Source: Hedera helix | Lineage: Eukaryota; Streptophyta; Magnoliopsida; Apiales; Araliaceae | NCBI GenBank assembly: GCA_947179155.2 | Contig: OX359266.1 | Location: forward strand, 1,101,001-1,165,000 | DNA: 64,000 bases | Direction of reading: 5' to 3' | In this document: piece by piece, positions 45,391 to 57,837 of the stretch | How positions within the stretch are numbered: position 1 is the first letter of the stretch | How the letters are laid out: each line of letters begins with the position of its first letter | Notes under the pieces: generated by a model | Seen by the model: the letters and a program-made list of their open reading frames with translations, nothing else | Database searches by the model: none | Told to the model about the DNA's origin: nothing | Made by a program: the position numbers and the translations under genes

Positions 45391-46728
45391 ATAACCCTTT
45401 TTATTTGTCTCGTGTGGAAATAATTTGTCTACACGAATTATCACATGACACTTTTATTCCATATTCGTAAGTGATATCATTTTCCTTTATACTCATAAGG
45501 GATACCATCTTTTTCATCTTCCATTATTCAAACTTACTATGGTAAGGGATATTAATTCCCTTCACCTTTTGTTAATCAAACCTGCTACGGTAAGGGATAT
45601 TATTTTCTTTCATACACATAAATCGAAACTTATTATGGAACTATTGCTTCTATAATTCTTGAAAATATTATATGTTCCATAATAATTGAATTTTATTATT
45701 TCAACTGAACCTTCCTATTTTCTGAACATTTCTATTGAACTGTAATCGTTATTCTGAACTGTGGATCTTGAATATCATTTTTAAATTTCACTCCACATCA
45801 TGTTGGCAATTTGGACATTATTTGAATCTGCACAAAGTAAACTTCCGATACTTATTGTTTATCCTGTTCTTCTGTTCATCATTTGTATCACTGTTATTTG
45901 TACTAATCATCAAGAATCAAGCTGTTGTGAATATCTGTGGCCGGGGGCACAGATGTGATATAATTGTTGAACAGATGATAGGTTAAAGGCGATACATCTG
46001 TACGGTGTCTTTTATGGCACGTGGTGAATGTTCTCTTTGGCCCGTAGTGCAAAGACGAACTGTTGGTTGGTATGATTATGACCAAAGGCTGAATCTGGTA
46101 TAATCATGATCGTTGGTGTTATATTGAATGTATTTGGCCCGTAGTGCAAAGATGAACTGTTGATCTGCATGATTATGACCAGGAACTGTGAAGTTGTATT
46201 ATCTTGACTAATGGTATTTCAGATGATAAAAGTTGATGATATTTTTACTAAAAAGAGAAGCGAGTGGACATTATAGTCTGCATTATTCTTCAAATAGATT
46301 GCTCATTCCGCTGCTATTATTGATCTGAACATTGTTTAAGAATTTAGCTACAGTTTTTGATGTAAACCTTGTAGTCTATTGTATTCAGAACTCAACTGTT
46401 GAAGACTAATGATAATTTATTCGTCATTATCTTAGTCATGATATTTCTTACTGGGCTATTTGAGCTCACCCTTTCTTTTGTTCCATTGTTTTTCAACAGG
46501 AGATGAAAACGTAACGGGGTCTAGCCGGGGGATGGAGTGAGAGTCCGAGGAATAGCTATCATAGTCTTCACGTGTTGTAAAATAGTGTGACAATAATAGT
46601 AAAGACTTAGTTGTGTATTATTATTATACACTGTATTGTTGTACGTTGTGATTTGTTGTAATAATTTTGTTGTAGTCTTTTGACAACTCAAGTTTGGGTT
46701 GTGTAGGCCTAGATTTGGGGGCGTCACA
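45391..46728 (+). repeat. Solo LTR X, right piece
   Basis: It starts with the TSD copy ATAAC, continues the X LTR with its own diverged sequence (TTTATTTGTCTCGTGTGG) and ends GGGGGCGTCACA. GCATA follows, matching the five bases before 6604. It contains one copy of the GGCCCGTAGTGCAAAGA motif pair. Confidence 0.9.
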
Positions 46729-49700
46729 GCATACAATTTATTTTATTCAATAAAAATATACTTATTAACAAAAAATATTAAAAAACTTATATTTAATACT
46801 TTAATTAAAAAATAACTTTAACATTATAAACTATTGTGAGTATTATTTATTTGATTAAATATGTAAAATTAATAATTGTAATTAAATATCAAGTGACTAA
46901 TTTTAAAAAAATGCTAGAATAATATCACATTACACATGTATATATTTAATATTATATAGTGACAAATATTTAATTATACATGTAATATATTCTCACTATT
47001 CTATTATGTGCAAATATATAAAAATATAATTAATTATTATTTTTTATTAACATTTGTTAATCAATAATATTTTAAATTTTGTCATATTTAAATTCTTTCA
47101 TATCTAATAGTCATATGTTTGGAGATAACAGTTTTTTTGAATAAATGAATAGAAATTTTATTCCATAAATTGATCTAAATAATTAATGAATTAAATTATT
47201 TTTAACACTTTTTTATATATTAAAATTTTATTTTTTTTTGAAAAAAAAAATTATTTTGAGCCGTAGACCGAACCAAATCGACTCACTTTTTTTTAGATTG
47301 AAAAATAAAAGTCCGTAGCTTTTTTTTTTATTTTTAAGGACAGTTTGCACTTTTTTGTCAGATCTAGTCATACCCAATCCTTAATTGGTGCCTAAGCCTG
47401 CCGTGTGATGCCCGAACCCCACATGTGGCACGTACCTAAGCCTGCGGGGTGATGCCCACATGTACCTAAGTCTACCCTGTGGTGTCCGAACCCCACATGT
47501 GACATGTACCCAGACATGTGTGATGCCCAAGCCATAAGCCCGAACTCAATTAGCGAGGCACATGTGGTACCCGAACCCATTGTGCCGGAGCCTAATGCAT
47601 GAGACGTTGCACGGATTTGACAAATAATTGAGATATCAATTTTCGTACGTTTGGACGTTCAATAGATTATTCAGTTAGGTACATTCAGTTATATTTGGAG
47701 AGTATACTCGTATTCGAAAATTTCGCAAGCACGTGACCTAAGTAATGACTATAAATATTTTGGGATATTTAGTATATATTTTTTACACACTTTCAAAATT
47801 TTAAAATCTATCATTTTCTTATTCACTGACTTTATCATTGAAAGTGAATTTATAAAAAATCTCTCTGCGTATTCATTCATTTTAGTTTACTCAAAGAATC
47901 TAACACACGGCAGTAGAACTTCGCTTCACCAAATATAAAATAACACAATATTCTTAAGTTTATTAACATTATATTGTTAGCAATTTTAAATTTTGAGTCT
48001 CAAATACACCTATCATTGTTGATAACATGTGTATTTAAGAAATTTGCGAGCTAAAATTTAAAAATTCAAACATTACAAACGAACTCTTAATTTTCTTTGA
48101 ATTAACGTGAGAAAGTGATTTTATATTATTTACTTATAGATATTGTAAAAATAATTTTAAATTTATAATATTAGTTATAAATCTGTCCTCTTTTTAAAAT
48201 ATTTATAAAATAAAAATATGTAGTTAAAATTTTATAAGCACGATTTTTTATATGGAAGAGAAAAGTAGTTTTTAAAAGGAGACAGCTCGCTCACTCCACA
48301 GTTGTATTGACTATTGATATGATAGTTGAGTTGATTGTACCCAAAAAGCAAAAGAAAAGCAAGAAACAAAAACGCGTTTCGAAATTTCTTTTGCTAAATT
48401 TGCAATACTAGTATTTGTTTGAGAATTAATTAATTATTAGGACTCCTCCAAAGGTCCTCCGACCATGAGGAGCAGAGCAGAGCAGTCTTTTATGGATCGC
48501 GCATACGAAAAATTATTAGATGTTTTTGAACACTATTTACGTAATGTTTTATATTATTTATATAATATTATATGAATATTTAAAATAGATTATTTTATTT
48601 TAAATATTTACATAATTTTATATAAATGATATAAGATATCACGTAATTAATATCTCAGAACTATTAAATAATTACTCCGTATAATTATTGCAGGTTCCAC
48701 CCATTTAGTCTCTGCCAGCCAGCCAAGCCCAGCCCACCAATACCCTTTCTCTCTCTCTTTGTTTTTTTCTCTCTCCTTCATTCAAAATTACTAGATTAGT
48801 AGTTACTTCTGTCTCACTCCATTCTGCTAATAGAAGAGGGGAGCAGCAGCAGCAGCAGTTTCTTCTACTAGCAATAAGTAATCTTGGCTTAATCTTTGGT
48901 TTTAGCTTTTCAATGAAAAATATTACTCCGTGATTTACGTACCTGGAATACTTACTTTTATACGTATAATAATCCTTCCTTCCTTCCTATAAAGACTTGC
49001 TCATTAATAATACTACTACTCCTATCTATCTATCTACCTTAATAATGTGGAAAGGTACGTATTTTGTCATAAAACTTCATGAGGTTAAAATACAAATAGA
49101 TTAACACCTAAAACAGGAAATTTATACCCCCAATGAATGAACATAAAATTTTCATATTATTTCGCCATAATTGAAAGTTATAAAATCAAATAAAAAAACA
49201 ACAAAAAAGAGTTCAAATAATTAGTCATATTCGTACATGTATAATGAATGTTCGTGGTCAGTTCAGCTTGGTGGGTGGGTGGGTGGTTTGTTTCCTCAGA
49301 AACACAAATTAACCTCCAAACCAATTGCCCTTTTTTTTTTTTTTGTATTCTCGTGCAACGTGCTGACTTGTCACACGTATTATTAATTTTCCCTTACCGT
49401 TCCTTGTAACTTCATAGTTAAGGACGGTGCCCCCATTCCATTCCTTTCCTACATTATTTATTTAACATATATATAGACTACTAATTCATATGCCAAATCG
49501 GATCAAAATTGGGTGGTTTTTCCAAATTTAAAAAACAGAAAGTGTTTATATTACTTCTCATACTTCCAAGCCAACAAACTGCAAAAGCATAACATTGATT
49601 TGAGGTGGCCATTAGTGGTATACTAGCACATAGTGTTATTAGTAACTCCCATTCATTCATTCCATATCGGAGCTAACAGGCTGCAGGCAGGCAAAACCCA

Positions 49701-49738
49701 CACACCGCATTATTAGCCACTGCCAAAAAAAACAGCTC
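46729..49738. other. AT-rich intergenic region upstream of LRX
   Basis: No gene is supported. It contains a degenerate minisatellite (about 47385-47600), a (CAG)n run at 48844-48859, a pyrimidine-rich tract at about 48744-48780, a CTAT run near 49023-49036 and a GGGT run near 49270. The last few hundred bases are presumably the LRX promoter. Confidence 0.5.
47385..47600. repeat. Degenerate minisatellite
   Basis: Blocks such as ACCTAAGCCTGC, GATGCCCGAACC and CCACATGTGGCACGTACC recur three or more times with drift, at a spacing of roughly 40-60 bp. It is GC-richer than its surroundings. Confidence 0.6.
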
Positions 49739-49747
49739 AATAAATAG
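49739..49747 (+). promoter_or_regulatory. Possible TATA box of LRX
   Basis: AATAAATAG lies 56 bases upstream of the ATG in the context CTCAATAAATAGCC, followed by a CT-rich leader just before the start codon. It is weak but well placed. Confidence 0.35.
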
Positions 49748-49802
49748 CCTAAGCTCAACTCCCCCACTCCACTTTGAATGCTGATCTCTCTCTCTCCAAA
49801 AA

Positions 49803-51944
49803 ATGCCTGCATCGCCGCCGCCTCGTCGGCTCAGCTCCTCCGTCTTTCCCACCCTTGTTCTCTTTTCCTTACTCTTTCAGATCTGCTCCGTCGTAGCTGC
49901 AGATGACAATGACAAAGACAACGATAACAACAAGGATCTGCAAATTAGTAAAATTCAGTTTGAAAACCCAAGGCTCCGCCAAGCCTACATTGCTCTACAA
50001 GCATGGAAATCAGCCATATTTTCTGATCCCTTTAACTTCACAGCCAACTGGATAGGCCCAAATGTGTGCAACTACGGCGGTGTATTTTGTGCTCCTCCCC
50101 CTTCCAGTCCCTCCATCAGGGCGGTAGCTTCCATCGACCTCAACCATGCCGACATTGCCGGCTACCTCCCTTCCGAGCTCGGCCTCCTAACCGACCTCGC
50201 CGTCTTTCACATCAACTCCAATCGCTTTTGTGGCACTGTCCCTAGCTCCTTCAAGCGATTGAAGCTTCTTTACGAGCTCGACCTCAGCAACAACCGCTTC
50301 GTTGGCGGTTTTCCCAACGTCGTGCTATCCCTTCCTTTACTTAAATTTTTGGACCTTCGTTTCAATGACTTTGAGGGGTCTGTCCCCTCGAAACTCTTCG
50401 ATAAGCCCCTGGATGCCATTTTTTTGAATGACAACAGGTTCCAATTCGGCATACCGGAGAATCTTGGCAATTCACCGGTATCTGTGTTGGTTTTCGCCAA
50501 CAATAACCTCGGCGGTTGTATTCCGGGCAGCATTGGCAAGATGGGGGAAACTCTTAACGAGATTATATTGATGAATGATAATCTTACAGGGTGTTTGCCT
50601 AATGAGATTGAAATGCTTAAAGAGTTGACAGTGTTTGATGTTAGCTTTAATCACCTCCAGGGCTCACTGCCTGTTACTGTGGGAAGTATGAAGAGTTTGG
50701 AGCAATTAGATGTGGCCCACAATAGCTTTACGGGGCACATACCGGCCTCCATTTGCCAGCTGCCCCGGCTGCAAAATTTCACCTATTCCTTCAATTATTT
50801 TACTGGAGAGGCACCTGTTTGTGCCTCCCCAAGAGGGAAAGAATTGTTAGATGGGAGTAAGAATTGCATTCCCGGAAAGCCAAATCAACGATCTTCCCGA
50901 GAGTGCTCATCTGAAGAGGCTCAACCAGTTGATTGTAGCAAATCAAAATGCAGCGGTGGCAGTGGTGGTGGTAGTCCTGGCAGTGGTGGGTCGCCACCAG
51001 TTAAATCGCCGGCACCACCACAATCGAAGACAAAACCAAAGCCGCCACCTCCCCCTGCACCTACTACTGCTACACCACCCAGATCATCCAGTACATCCCC
51101 GTCGCCGCCTCCTAAGTCAAAGTCTTCAGGTTCTAGTAGATCACATCCACCACCTCCTTTTCATGTTTCCCCAACACCGCCTCCACCGCCATTTCACCAT
51201 ACACCCTCTCCGGCATCTCCACCTGTGTCGGTTTCACCTCCTAACCATAAACATTTCACACCTCCCCCACCACTAAGCCACCAGTCTTCACCACCCCCAC
51301 CTCAAATAGTGTCACCAAGAACCCATCAAGCACCACCGCCACCAGTCAAACACATTCCCTCAAAGCCCAAGACATCACCCCCACCACCAATTCAAAACAT
51401 GCCACCTACTTATCAGCATCAATCACCACCACCACCTTCAGAGCCCAAGACTTCACCTCCGCCTCCGGTTGAGATTCAACCCCCTCATCATCAATATACA
51501 CCACCACCACCACCAACTTATCATAGTCACGTTCCACCACCTCCACCACCCACATCTCACCATTCAAATCCTCCAGCTCCATCACCACCATTCCATCTGC
51601 TCCCTCCTTCGCCACCATCAACTGGTTGTGGTGTTACACCGCCGCCGCCACCACCACCACCTGCCTTGCCACCATGTAATAATTCAGAATCACCATCACC
51701 AAGTAATCATCATTCAGAATCATCCCCACCACCACCAAGTAATCATCATTCACAATCATCCCCACCTCCTACACAACCTTGGCATCAACCACCACCATCA
51801 CATTCCCAAACTCCACCTCCACCACCCCCAAAACACTCCTATTCATCACCACCCCCACCACCATATTTTGAAAACACGCCCCTTCCGCCAGTAACGGGAG
51901 TCTCCTACCCATCTCCTCCTCCCCCTTTTATCCCCTACTATTGA
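49803..51944 (+). CDS. Leucine-rich repeat extensin (LRX-type) cell-wall protein
   Basis: This is an intronless gene of 713 residues. Residues 1-33 form a signal peptide (hydrophobic VFPTLVLFSLLFQICSVVA). An LRX N-terminal domain follows (RLRQAYIALQAWKSAIFSDP, NWIGPNVCNYGGVFC), then about ten LRRs (DLNHADIAGYLPSELG to HIPASICQLP), a Cys-rich hinge (about 355-395) and a Pro-rich extensin domain to the end, closing TGVSYPSPPPPFIPYY. Family members sit in the wall, bind RALF peptides through the LRR part and help control wall growth. The N-terminal and C-terminal signatures fit vegetative LRX3/4/5-like rather than pollen forms, by inference. The extensin part is His-rich (NHHSESSPPPP, NHHSQSSPPP) and Tyr-poor, with no YxY cross-linking motif seen. 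The ATG is chosen as the first in-frame Met with a complete signal peptide. Confidence 0.93.
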   Translation: MPASPPPRRLSSSVFPTLVLFSLLFQICSVVAADDNDKDNDNNKDLQISKIQFENPRLRQAYIALQAWKSAIFSDPFNFTANWIGPNVCNYGGVFCAPPPSSPSIRAVASIDLNHADIAGYLPSELGLLTDLAVFHINSNRFCGTVPSSFKRLKLLYELDLSNNRFVGGFPNVVLSLPLLKFLDLRFNDFEGSVPSKLFDKPLDAIFLNDNRFQFGIPENLGNSPVSVLVFANNNLGGCIPGSIGKMGETLNEIILMNDNLTGCLPNEIEMLKELTVFDVSFNHLQGSLPVTVGSMKSLEQLDVAHNSFTGHIPASICQLPRLQNFTYSFNYFTGEAPVCASPRGKELLDGSKNCIPGKPNQRSSRECSSEEAQPVDCSKSKCSGGSGGGSPGSGGSPPVKSPAPPQSKTKPKPPPPPAPTTATPPRSSSTSPSPPPKSKSSGSSRSHPPPPFHVSPTPPPPPFHHTPSPASPPVSVSPPNHKHFTPPPPLSHQSSPPPPQIVSPRTHQAPPPPVKHIPSKPKTSPPPPIQNMPPTYQHQSPPPPSEPKTSPPPPVEIQPPHHQYTPPPPPTYHSHVPPPPPPTSHHSNPPAPSPPFHLLPPSPPSTGCGVTPPPPPPPPALPPCNNSESPSPSNHHSESSPPPPSNHHSQSSPPPTQPWHQPPPSHSQTPPPPPPKHSYSSPPPPPYFENTPLPPVTGVSYPSPPPPFIPYY

Positions 51945-52890
51945 TCTAAGTAGATCAAAATTCTCTAACCCCTTCTATATATCCAATAATGTTGTCATAT
52001 CTCTCTGTATACAAAGGGATGATGATGCAAAAGAGAAGTACTTGACAATTCGTTTGCCATCTGTGCAATCAAATTCAGTGGAAAAGAAATTATGGGGTTG
52101 CTACCACTAGTAGTACTGTTATGGATTGATCGGCCGGTTCCACATTTTGTATTAATTTTTTTTCTGATGCTCTGGCATGTCTTTTTGATCAAGTCTACTT
52201 CTTCAGCAAAGCAATAATATTACTACATCTTAAACCTTTGATTACTACCCCCTATATATATATTTTTCTTTTGTATCCTTGTAACTCTTACATTTCCCTT
52301 AATTTGTTATACAGGTGTTTTGTGCACAATTCCATTCAAACCAGTAACATATTTGATCATCATTTGTTTTCTGAATTAGCATTCACTTTTGTTCTACTTC
52401 ATAACCAAAAGGCTAGACGACCTTCCTTTCATTCTGCTTGGTATTTCTCTTATATGAATAAATTAGACCAATATATTCCAAATTTGAAACAAAAAAAAAG
52501 ATGGAAAATACAAACATATACTTCATTCAGTGTGCAGTATCTTGTTATCCATGCTGACATCTGGACATATGTACAAAGAGCATTAAAATCTCTCCATAAA
52601 TCCAGTCACACAAGTGAAATATCCAATAATTAACCTCACAAAGGATTTCTAAAATATAAAACAAACATAAAAAAGAATTTGTAATACTAACATTCAAAGT
52701 GGATGGCTCAAGTATAGCTTGGAGATACTTTTTACGTGGTAAAACAGAAAAATGAATCACACATTCTAACATGATTATGCTGCTTTGTAGACTCGGGAAT
52801 ATTTTGATAGAGATCAGGGGAAGATTTAACCATAAGAACCGAAATATTGGACCTATTGGTCATGGTTGTTGCGTTGGTCTAGCTGAAGAA
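51945..52890. other. Intergenic region between convergent LRX and PP2C
   Basis: It holds the 3' untranslated sequences of both genes. No supported coding sequence is seen; a 131-codon plus-strand open frame at 52238-52633 has no recognisable features. Confidence 0.6.
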
Positions 52891-55800
52891 TCATCCAAAC
52901 CTGATAACAATGCATGAAATATCATCTTTACTTTTTCTTGCCAATGCCTCTGCGGTTAAACGCTTTGCTGCTGCTTGAGGATCTTTAATGGACTTCACCA
53001 TATCAACCGTCTCTTGGTTGTTCATCACCTGCCCACCAGAGAAACTATACTAAATATTTTCAAACCACAAAGATGACCTAAAACAACATCTGCATCTCAT
53101 CTGCTCACATGTTCAAAGCTATCACTACGTTAGTGGAAACAGACATGCAGTTGGGTAAGACAACAAGAAAAGGTCAAAAAGATAAAACATAAAAGGAGGT
53201 CTCTATGAGAAGGCAGACACCACAGAAGACCCCCAAGCATTGATATAAGATCTAAGATAAGAATGTTCATCTCCACTTCTACTACATAAGAAGTTAATCG
53301 ATCACATTTAAAAACGTTTTAAATACCAATTATCCATTGCCAACCACATTAGAGTGACAACAAACAGATTATATAACCAAAAAACTTTATTTTTCTTTTC
53401 TTATATTTTCCCGGTGTCAACAAGTACACTCAGGCACGTTTGTGAACTCAGGACTTAAAACTTTGCACCTCTCCCTTTCAAGGTAGAAGTAGGCACTCAA
53501 GCTAATCAATAATAAGGTTGACCTTCATCATGCATGATTCCCTTCATCTTTTCAAGTTTCAAAGTTGCCTTGATAAGAAATTTCTACGAATGCAAAAGCC
53601 GAAATGTCTTGAAAGTGAAGTACTACATGAATATTACTATGAGAGAACCATGGTTGAAGAAGCTCTTGAAACCAGTCCCCAAGTAAGATCCTATTAGAAG
53701 TCAAAAGGTTACAACCCCCAGGTCCCTAACAGCTTCATCTTCTAGTTGCTTTAATTATATTTTATATGATAGCTGCCCTACACAGATTTGTCCTTCTATT
53801 CCCACCACCAAAGCACCACTAGATCCAAGGGAGAGATTTAGCAATTAATTAGGAAATAGATGAAATTTATGCTTGAAATGTCACATTTTTATTTTAAAAA
53901 ATATATATGATATTTAAGAAAATAATCATTTTTGTTGAACACCAATGCTTCAATTTAGCAATAAAAAACTCTTTCCTTCACCTTAGACTACCAAAATACA
54001 AACAATTGAAACAAAAACAGCAAATCAAAGATATGAAGTTTCTTATACATTAATGAAGAGGCCAGGTTCAAAAATCAATTGCAAACTCTTCATTTCACTC
54101 TAAAAAACACTTATTATAGATCACTTCTCCACATGTACCTATAGTCTAGCAAAACAACGAGATCATTTCAAACGACATCAAAATAAAATAAAAATATAGA
54201 ATGACATAATAAGTTAACCAAATTTATCTGTGTAGATTGAGATGATGTCATATCACACATGAAAGAAAGAACACAAAAAACACAAAAAACCAAAAACAAA
54301 ACAGAAAACAAAGCAGTTATATTCATAGACTTACCTTCCATAAGCCGTCGCTTGCCAATATAACAAACTCTGTAGTTGAGTCAATGGGTACATGTCGCAC
54401 ATCAGGCTCGGAACTTAAATGAGCTTTAAGGCTTTGGTCTCCAAAAGCGCGTGCAACTGCAAGCTGGCCATTAACTCGCGGCACATCTCCTGAAGAATTA
54501 AAATTTTCACTATTAGGAGCATTGTCTTTTAAAACATTGATCTCACTATAAATTGGATATTATATTAAAACTACATTAATTTAAGCAATAAGTAAGTTGT
54601 CAGGTTTACTTGTAAGTTCCGAGACATTGTCTACTAAGATATTCACATATTCTAGTGTCAAATACAATTACCGGGAAGAGTAATTACAAAACCACCCTGC
54701 TTTTCGATTCTTCTCTGTTCGCTGTGTGGTTCATGGTCCACGGTAAGTTGATTCGCAGAACCCCTCTCACACAAGACAGCCCTGGAATCGCCAACATTTG
54801 CCACCCATAGATCTTTGCCATCAATAACAATTGCAGTAACTGCCGTTGAGCCACCAGGCCCTAACTGCATAGAGTTCTCCAGGATAAATCCATTAGTAGA
54901 ACGATAAGCATTCTTTATTGCCGTCTCAGGGTCATTCCAGAAACTCGACTGCAGCAAAATAGCAACTGGTTAACTAAATAAAATGTCATGAGGAAGTTGA
55001 AGACCACATATACAAAATTTAACTTGTACATTTTAGTGTTTATAGTTGGTGCTTCTGTGAGTAATTAGCTATACAAATGCATACTAATTTATTTGGCACT
55101 GGTGAGTGGTGGGATATTTTTAGATTTTCCAGGTAAGTAATGCATGTATGACTCTTCTCTTCCAACTATGACCTGAAGTTTGCATCTCCAACTAGCGACT
55201 GGAAGATGACACCAAACGCATCAACAGAAATTACAGGACCGCGGTTTGTCTGATGAACCGACACAAAACTCAAAATTGACACGACTGTAACATGCTTAAA
55301 CTAAATATTGGCATCATAATATCAGAGTACCTCTGGTATTATTTTTATTTAATCATTTCTTTTGAGAAGTTATTCATGAGGTTTCTTCAGGTAGGCCAAC
55401 CAAACTTGCATTCCTTCAGGACAATTATGACTATATACTTGCCCTGTAACAAATCATAAAAACATACCATTTTTGGGGTCTCAAATATTTCAGCTCTTCA
55501 ACAAAGGAAGGGATTCATAAATTGGACCAAGTGCAAGCTGTTTTGCTGATGAGAATGGCAAGAAAACAATGAGAAGTGGCTTCAATTAATAATGAGATAA
55601 TAAAGGACATTCGTCATTGAAAGAGTCCGAAAATGGTTATAGAAGTAAGATTGGGGGAGAGGGGGATAAGGGGATAAGGGGAGAGGGGGAGGGGGTGGTT
55701 AGGATGATTTCAGCCAGATGCATATGAGCTAGATAGGGGAAGATCTTCGATTTTCCATTTCCTTTCATTTGAAGCGCCGTTGCTTTAATAAAAAATGAAA

Positions 55801-57837
55801 ACTCTGAACATGCCATAACAAATCCAATCTTCACCATAGCATATATTTTCTCTGATACTCCACTTCTAAGTTATCACACAAACAAACCCATGCAACAAAT
55901 ACTTATTCACATGTAACTTCCATTAACCAAATGCCTTCAAACTTTTCTCCTTACAATTGTCTTTGTTACCTTTTTTTAATAACCTTTATTGCAGTCTTTT
56001 TCATTCCATCCTGAAATCTCTTTAAATAATGACTCGTCACTTCTGTAACATAATTTTAACCGAACCCAGACAATTTCACAAAAAATGGAAAGTGTTTCAT
56101 CAAGATTCCACAAGCATATAGTGTTCTTTTGTTGCCCTATCATAGAAAAGATTTAGTTTCTCTCTCTTCGCATTTAATTACCAGTTCCTTAATCTAAAAA
56201 ATACCCAGAAAAATTGTTGTCCCCTAGATCAGATACTATCCTCGATCTCCTTTCTGTAATTTCAAAAGTTCTCCCGTACAGTAGACACATTTATCACCAC
56301 TAATGTAAGTTATATTGTTAGACACTACTATTATATCGCTTCGCAATCTCCTTGTGTAACATTTGATGCACTTTTTATGGAATCCCTGTTAAATCATGCA
56401 TGATATTACAAGAAAACATGTCATACTACAATATTAAAATCCTTGACTTTAGGAATGATGACATTCTTTTAGGGAGAGAAAAAAGAAGGAAAAATTAACA
56501 TTCTTTAAGAAGCAGAGGAGTGTACTTTGTCGAAGGTGCATACCAACTAACCTAAATCTTCCTCAACTGCCAAGATTAAGATGGTTATAAGATAGATACA
56601 GCAATCATACATAGATGGAAATAAAGTAACAAAATCCTTAGGTTCGTCTAAAGAAACAGATACAACGAAAGGAAAATTATATAGATGTTTTCCGTACCTC
56701 TCTGAGTATGTTGTTGAAAAGATTATCCTTCAGATAATTTGGAACACGGTCCCCAAGGTGACCATCAAATATTGCAAATAATCCTAGCATGTGATCATTC
56801 TTGTTTCTGTATTCGGCAACATGGTAGTCTTCCATGTCATGACCGGCTTGCCCTTCAACTAAATGGAATCCATGAGCCACTTGATTAATGGATGACTTAC
56901 TTTTCCCTTTTCCAGTGTCTGGGGAGGATGAATCAAGGCAAGCAGCTCTCTGAAATTCCATCAGACAAGGAAAAAATCATAAATGAAATCATCATGGCAG
57001 CATTCTCATATCACCTCAGTGAAAATGTCACAAAAGTGCATCCAGCTTTTAAAAGGTTGTAAGCATTTTCTTCAGCAAACCATAAGCTAAGTTACATAGA
57101 TTCGGACGGTGTCTTGTTGGAACTGGGTGCTCTGAAGAGTCAACACAAGTACTCCTAAATTTTGCCAATTTTTTACACTAAAATGAAGTGTCCAACAGCC
57201 ATACCCTTGCCAAATTGTCGCGTGTCGAGTGTTAGACACGGGTACTTCTAGGCAACGAGAAAAGCCCATATAACATAGACCATAAGTATTGTAGGTGTCC
57301 TAAAACACTACTAATTGACTATTTATATCATTACATGGATGGAATAGATGGAAAATAGTTTCATGGGTTGGAGTAAAGTGACCATAAGTTAATCATGAAT
57401 GCTTCTAGAAATAGGACCCCCCAGAAATTATGCTTTATATCATGAACAGGAGAAGTATGACAGTATTAACTATTAAATGTCAAAAACTTTGATGAACAAT
57501 TACTAACTTAAGGCAAATGATACAAGAAATCCCCTGAACTCTACATGTAATTACAAGGATTTTCACAAAACCAACAAAGGCTAAATACAAAATGATTACT
57601 GAATTAAGAGAAATCAAAAAATTAATCACAAACCTAGGCAATTCCTATTAATTCATGACTAAAGCGTAAAATTGATAGAAAACAAAAATCAGAACAACAA
57701 GACAAAATAATTATCAGAAAATAAATGGAACTACACATATCACTCCTATTATCACTATGTGCTTCATCAACGAAGAAGAGAAGATGGCCAACCTTGATCT
57801 TTGTTAGGATGCTACTGCTTGCGCGATTCTTGTCCAT
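52891..57837 (-). CDS. Protein phosphatase 2C, five exons, 288 residues
   Basis: The predicted coding exons on the minus strand are 57837-57793, 56949-56698, 54948-54672, 54489-54335 and 53028-52891 (867 bp with the stop). All introns are GT-AG and all joins keep frame. PP2Cs are Mg/Mn-dependent Ser/Thr phosphatases. Motifs in order are MEDYHV (54), FDGHLGD (76-82, metal-binding Asp/Gly), GGSTAVTAI, VANVGDSRAVL, DHEPHSEQRRIEKQGG, VNGQLAVARAFGD, ILASDGLWKVM (metal Asp 239) and KDDISCIVIRF. Size and the GKGKSKSS/HGFHLVEGQ start place it with small cytosolic/nuclear plant PP2Cs of the PAPP2C/WIN2 group (inference). Exon 1 (MDKNRASSSILTKIK, good start context ACAGAAATGG) is the least certain, since its donor GTTGGC is weak. 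Introns of about 0.2-1.7 kb contain no other gene. Confidence 0.9.
55653..55697 (+). other. G-quadruplex-prone G tract in PP2C intron 2
   Basis: Six runs of four or five G separated by two to four bases (GGGGGAGAGGGGGATAAGGG and onward) lie on the plus strand, that is the template strand of the PP2C gene. The transcript would carry a C-rich tract here. Confidence 0.7.

Noticed and set aside
52238..52633. 131-codon plus-strand frame downstream of LRX
   Set aside because: Composition and lack of any motif look random; it lies between two convergent genes.
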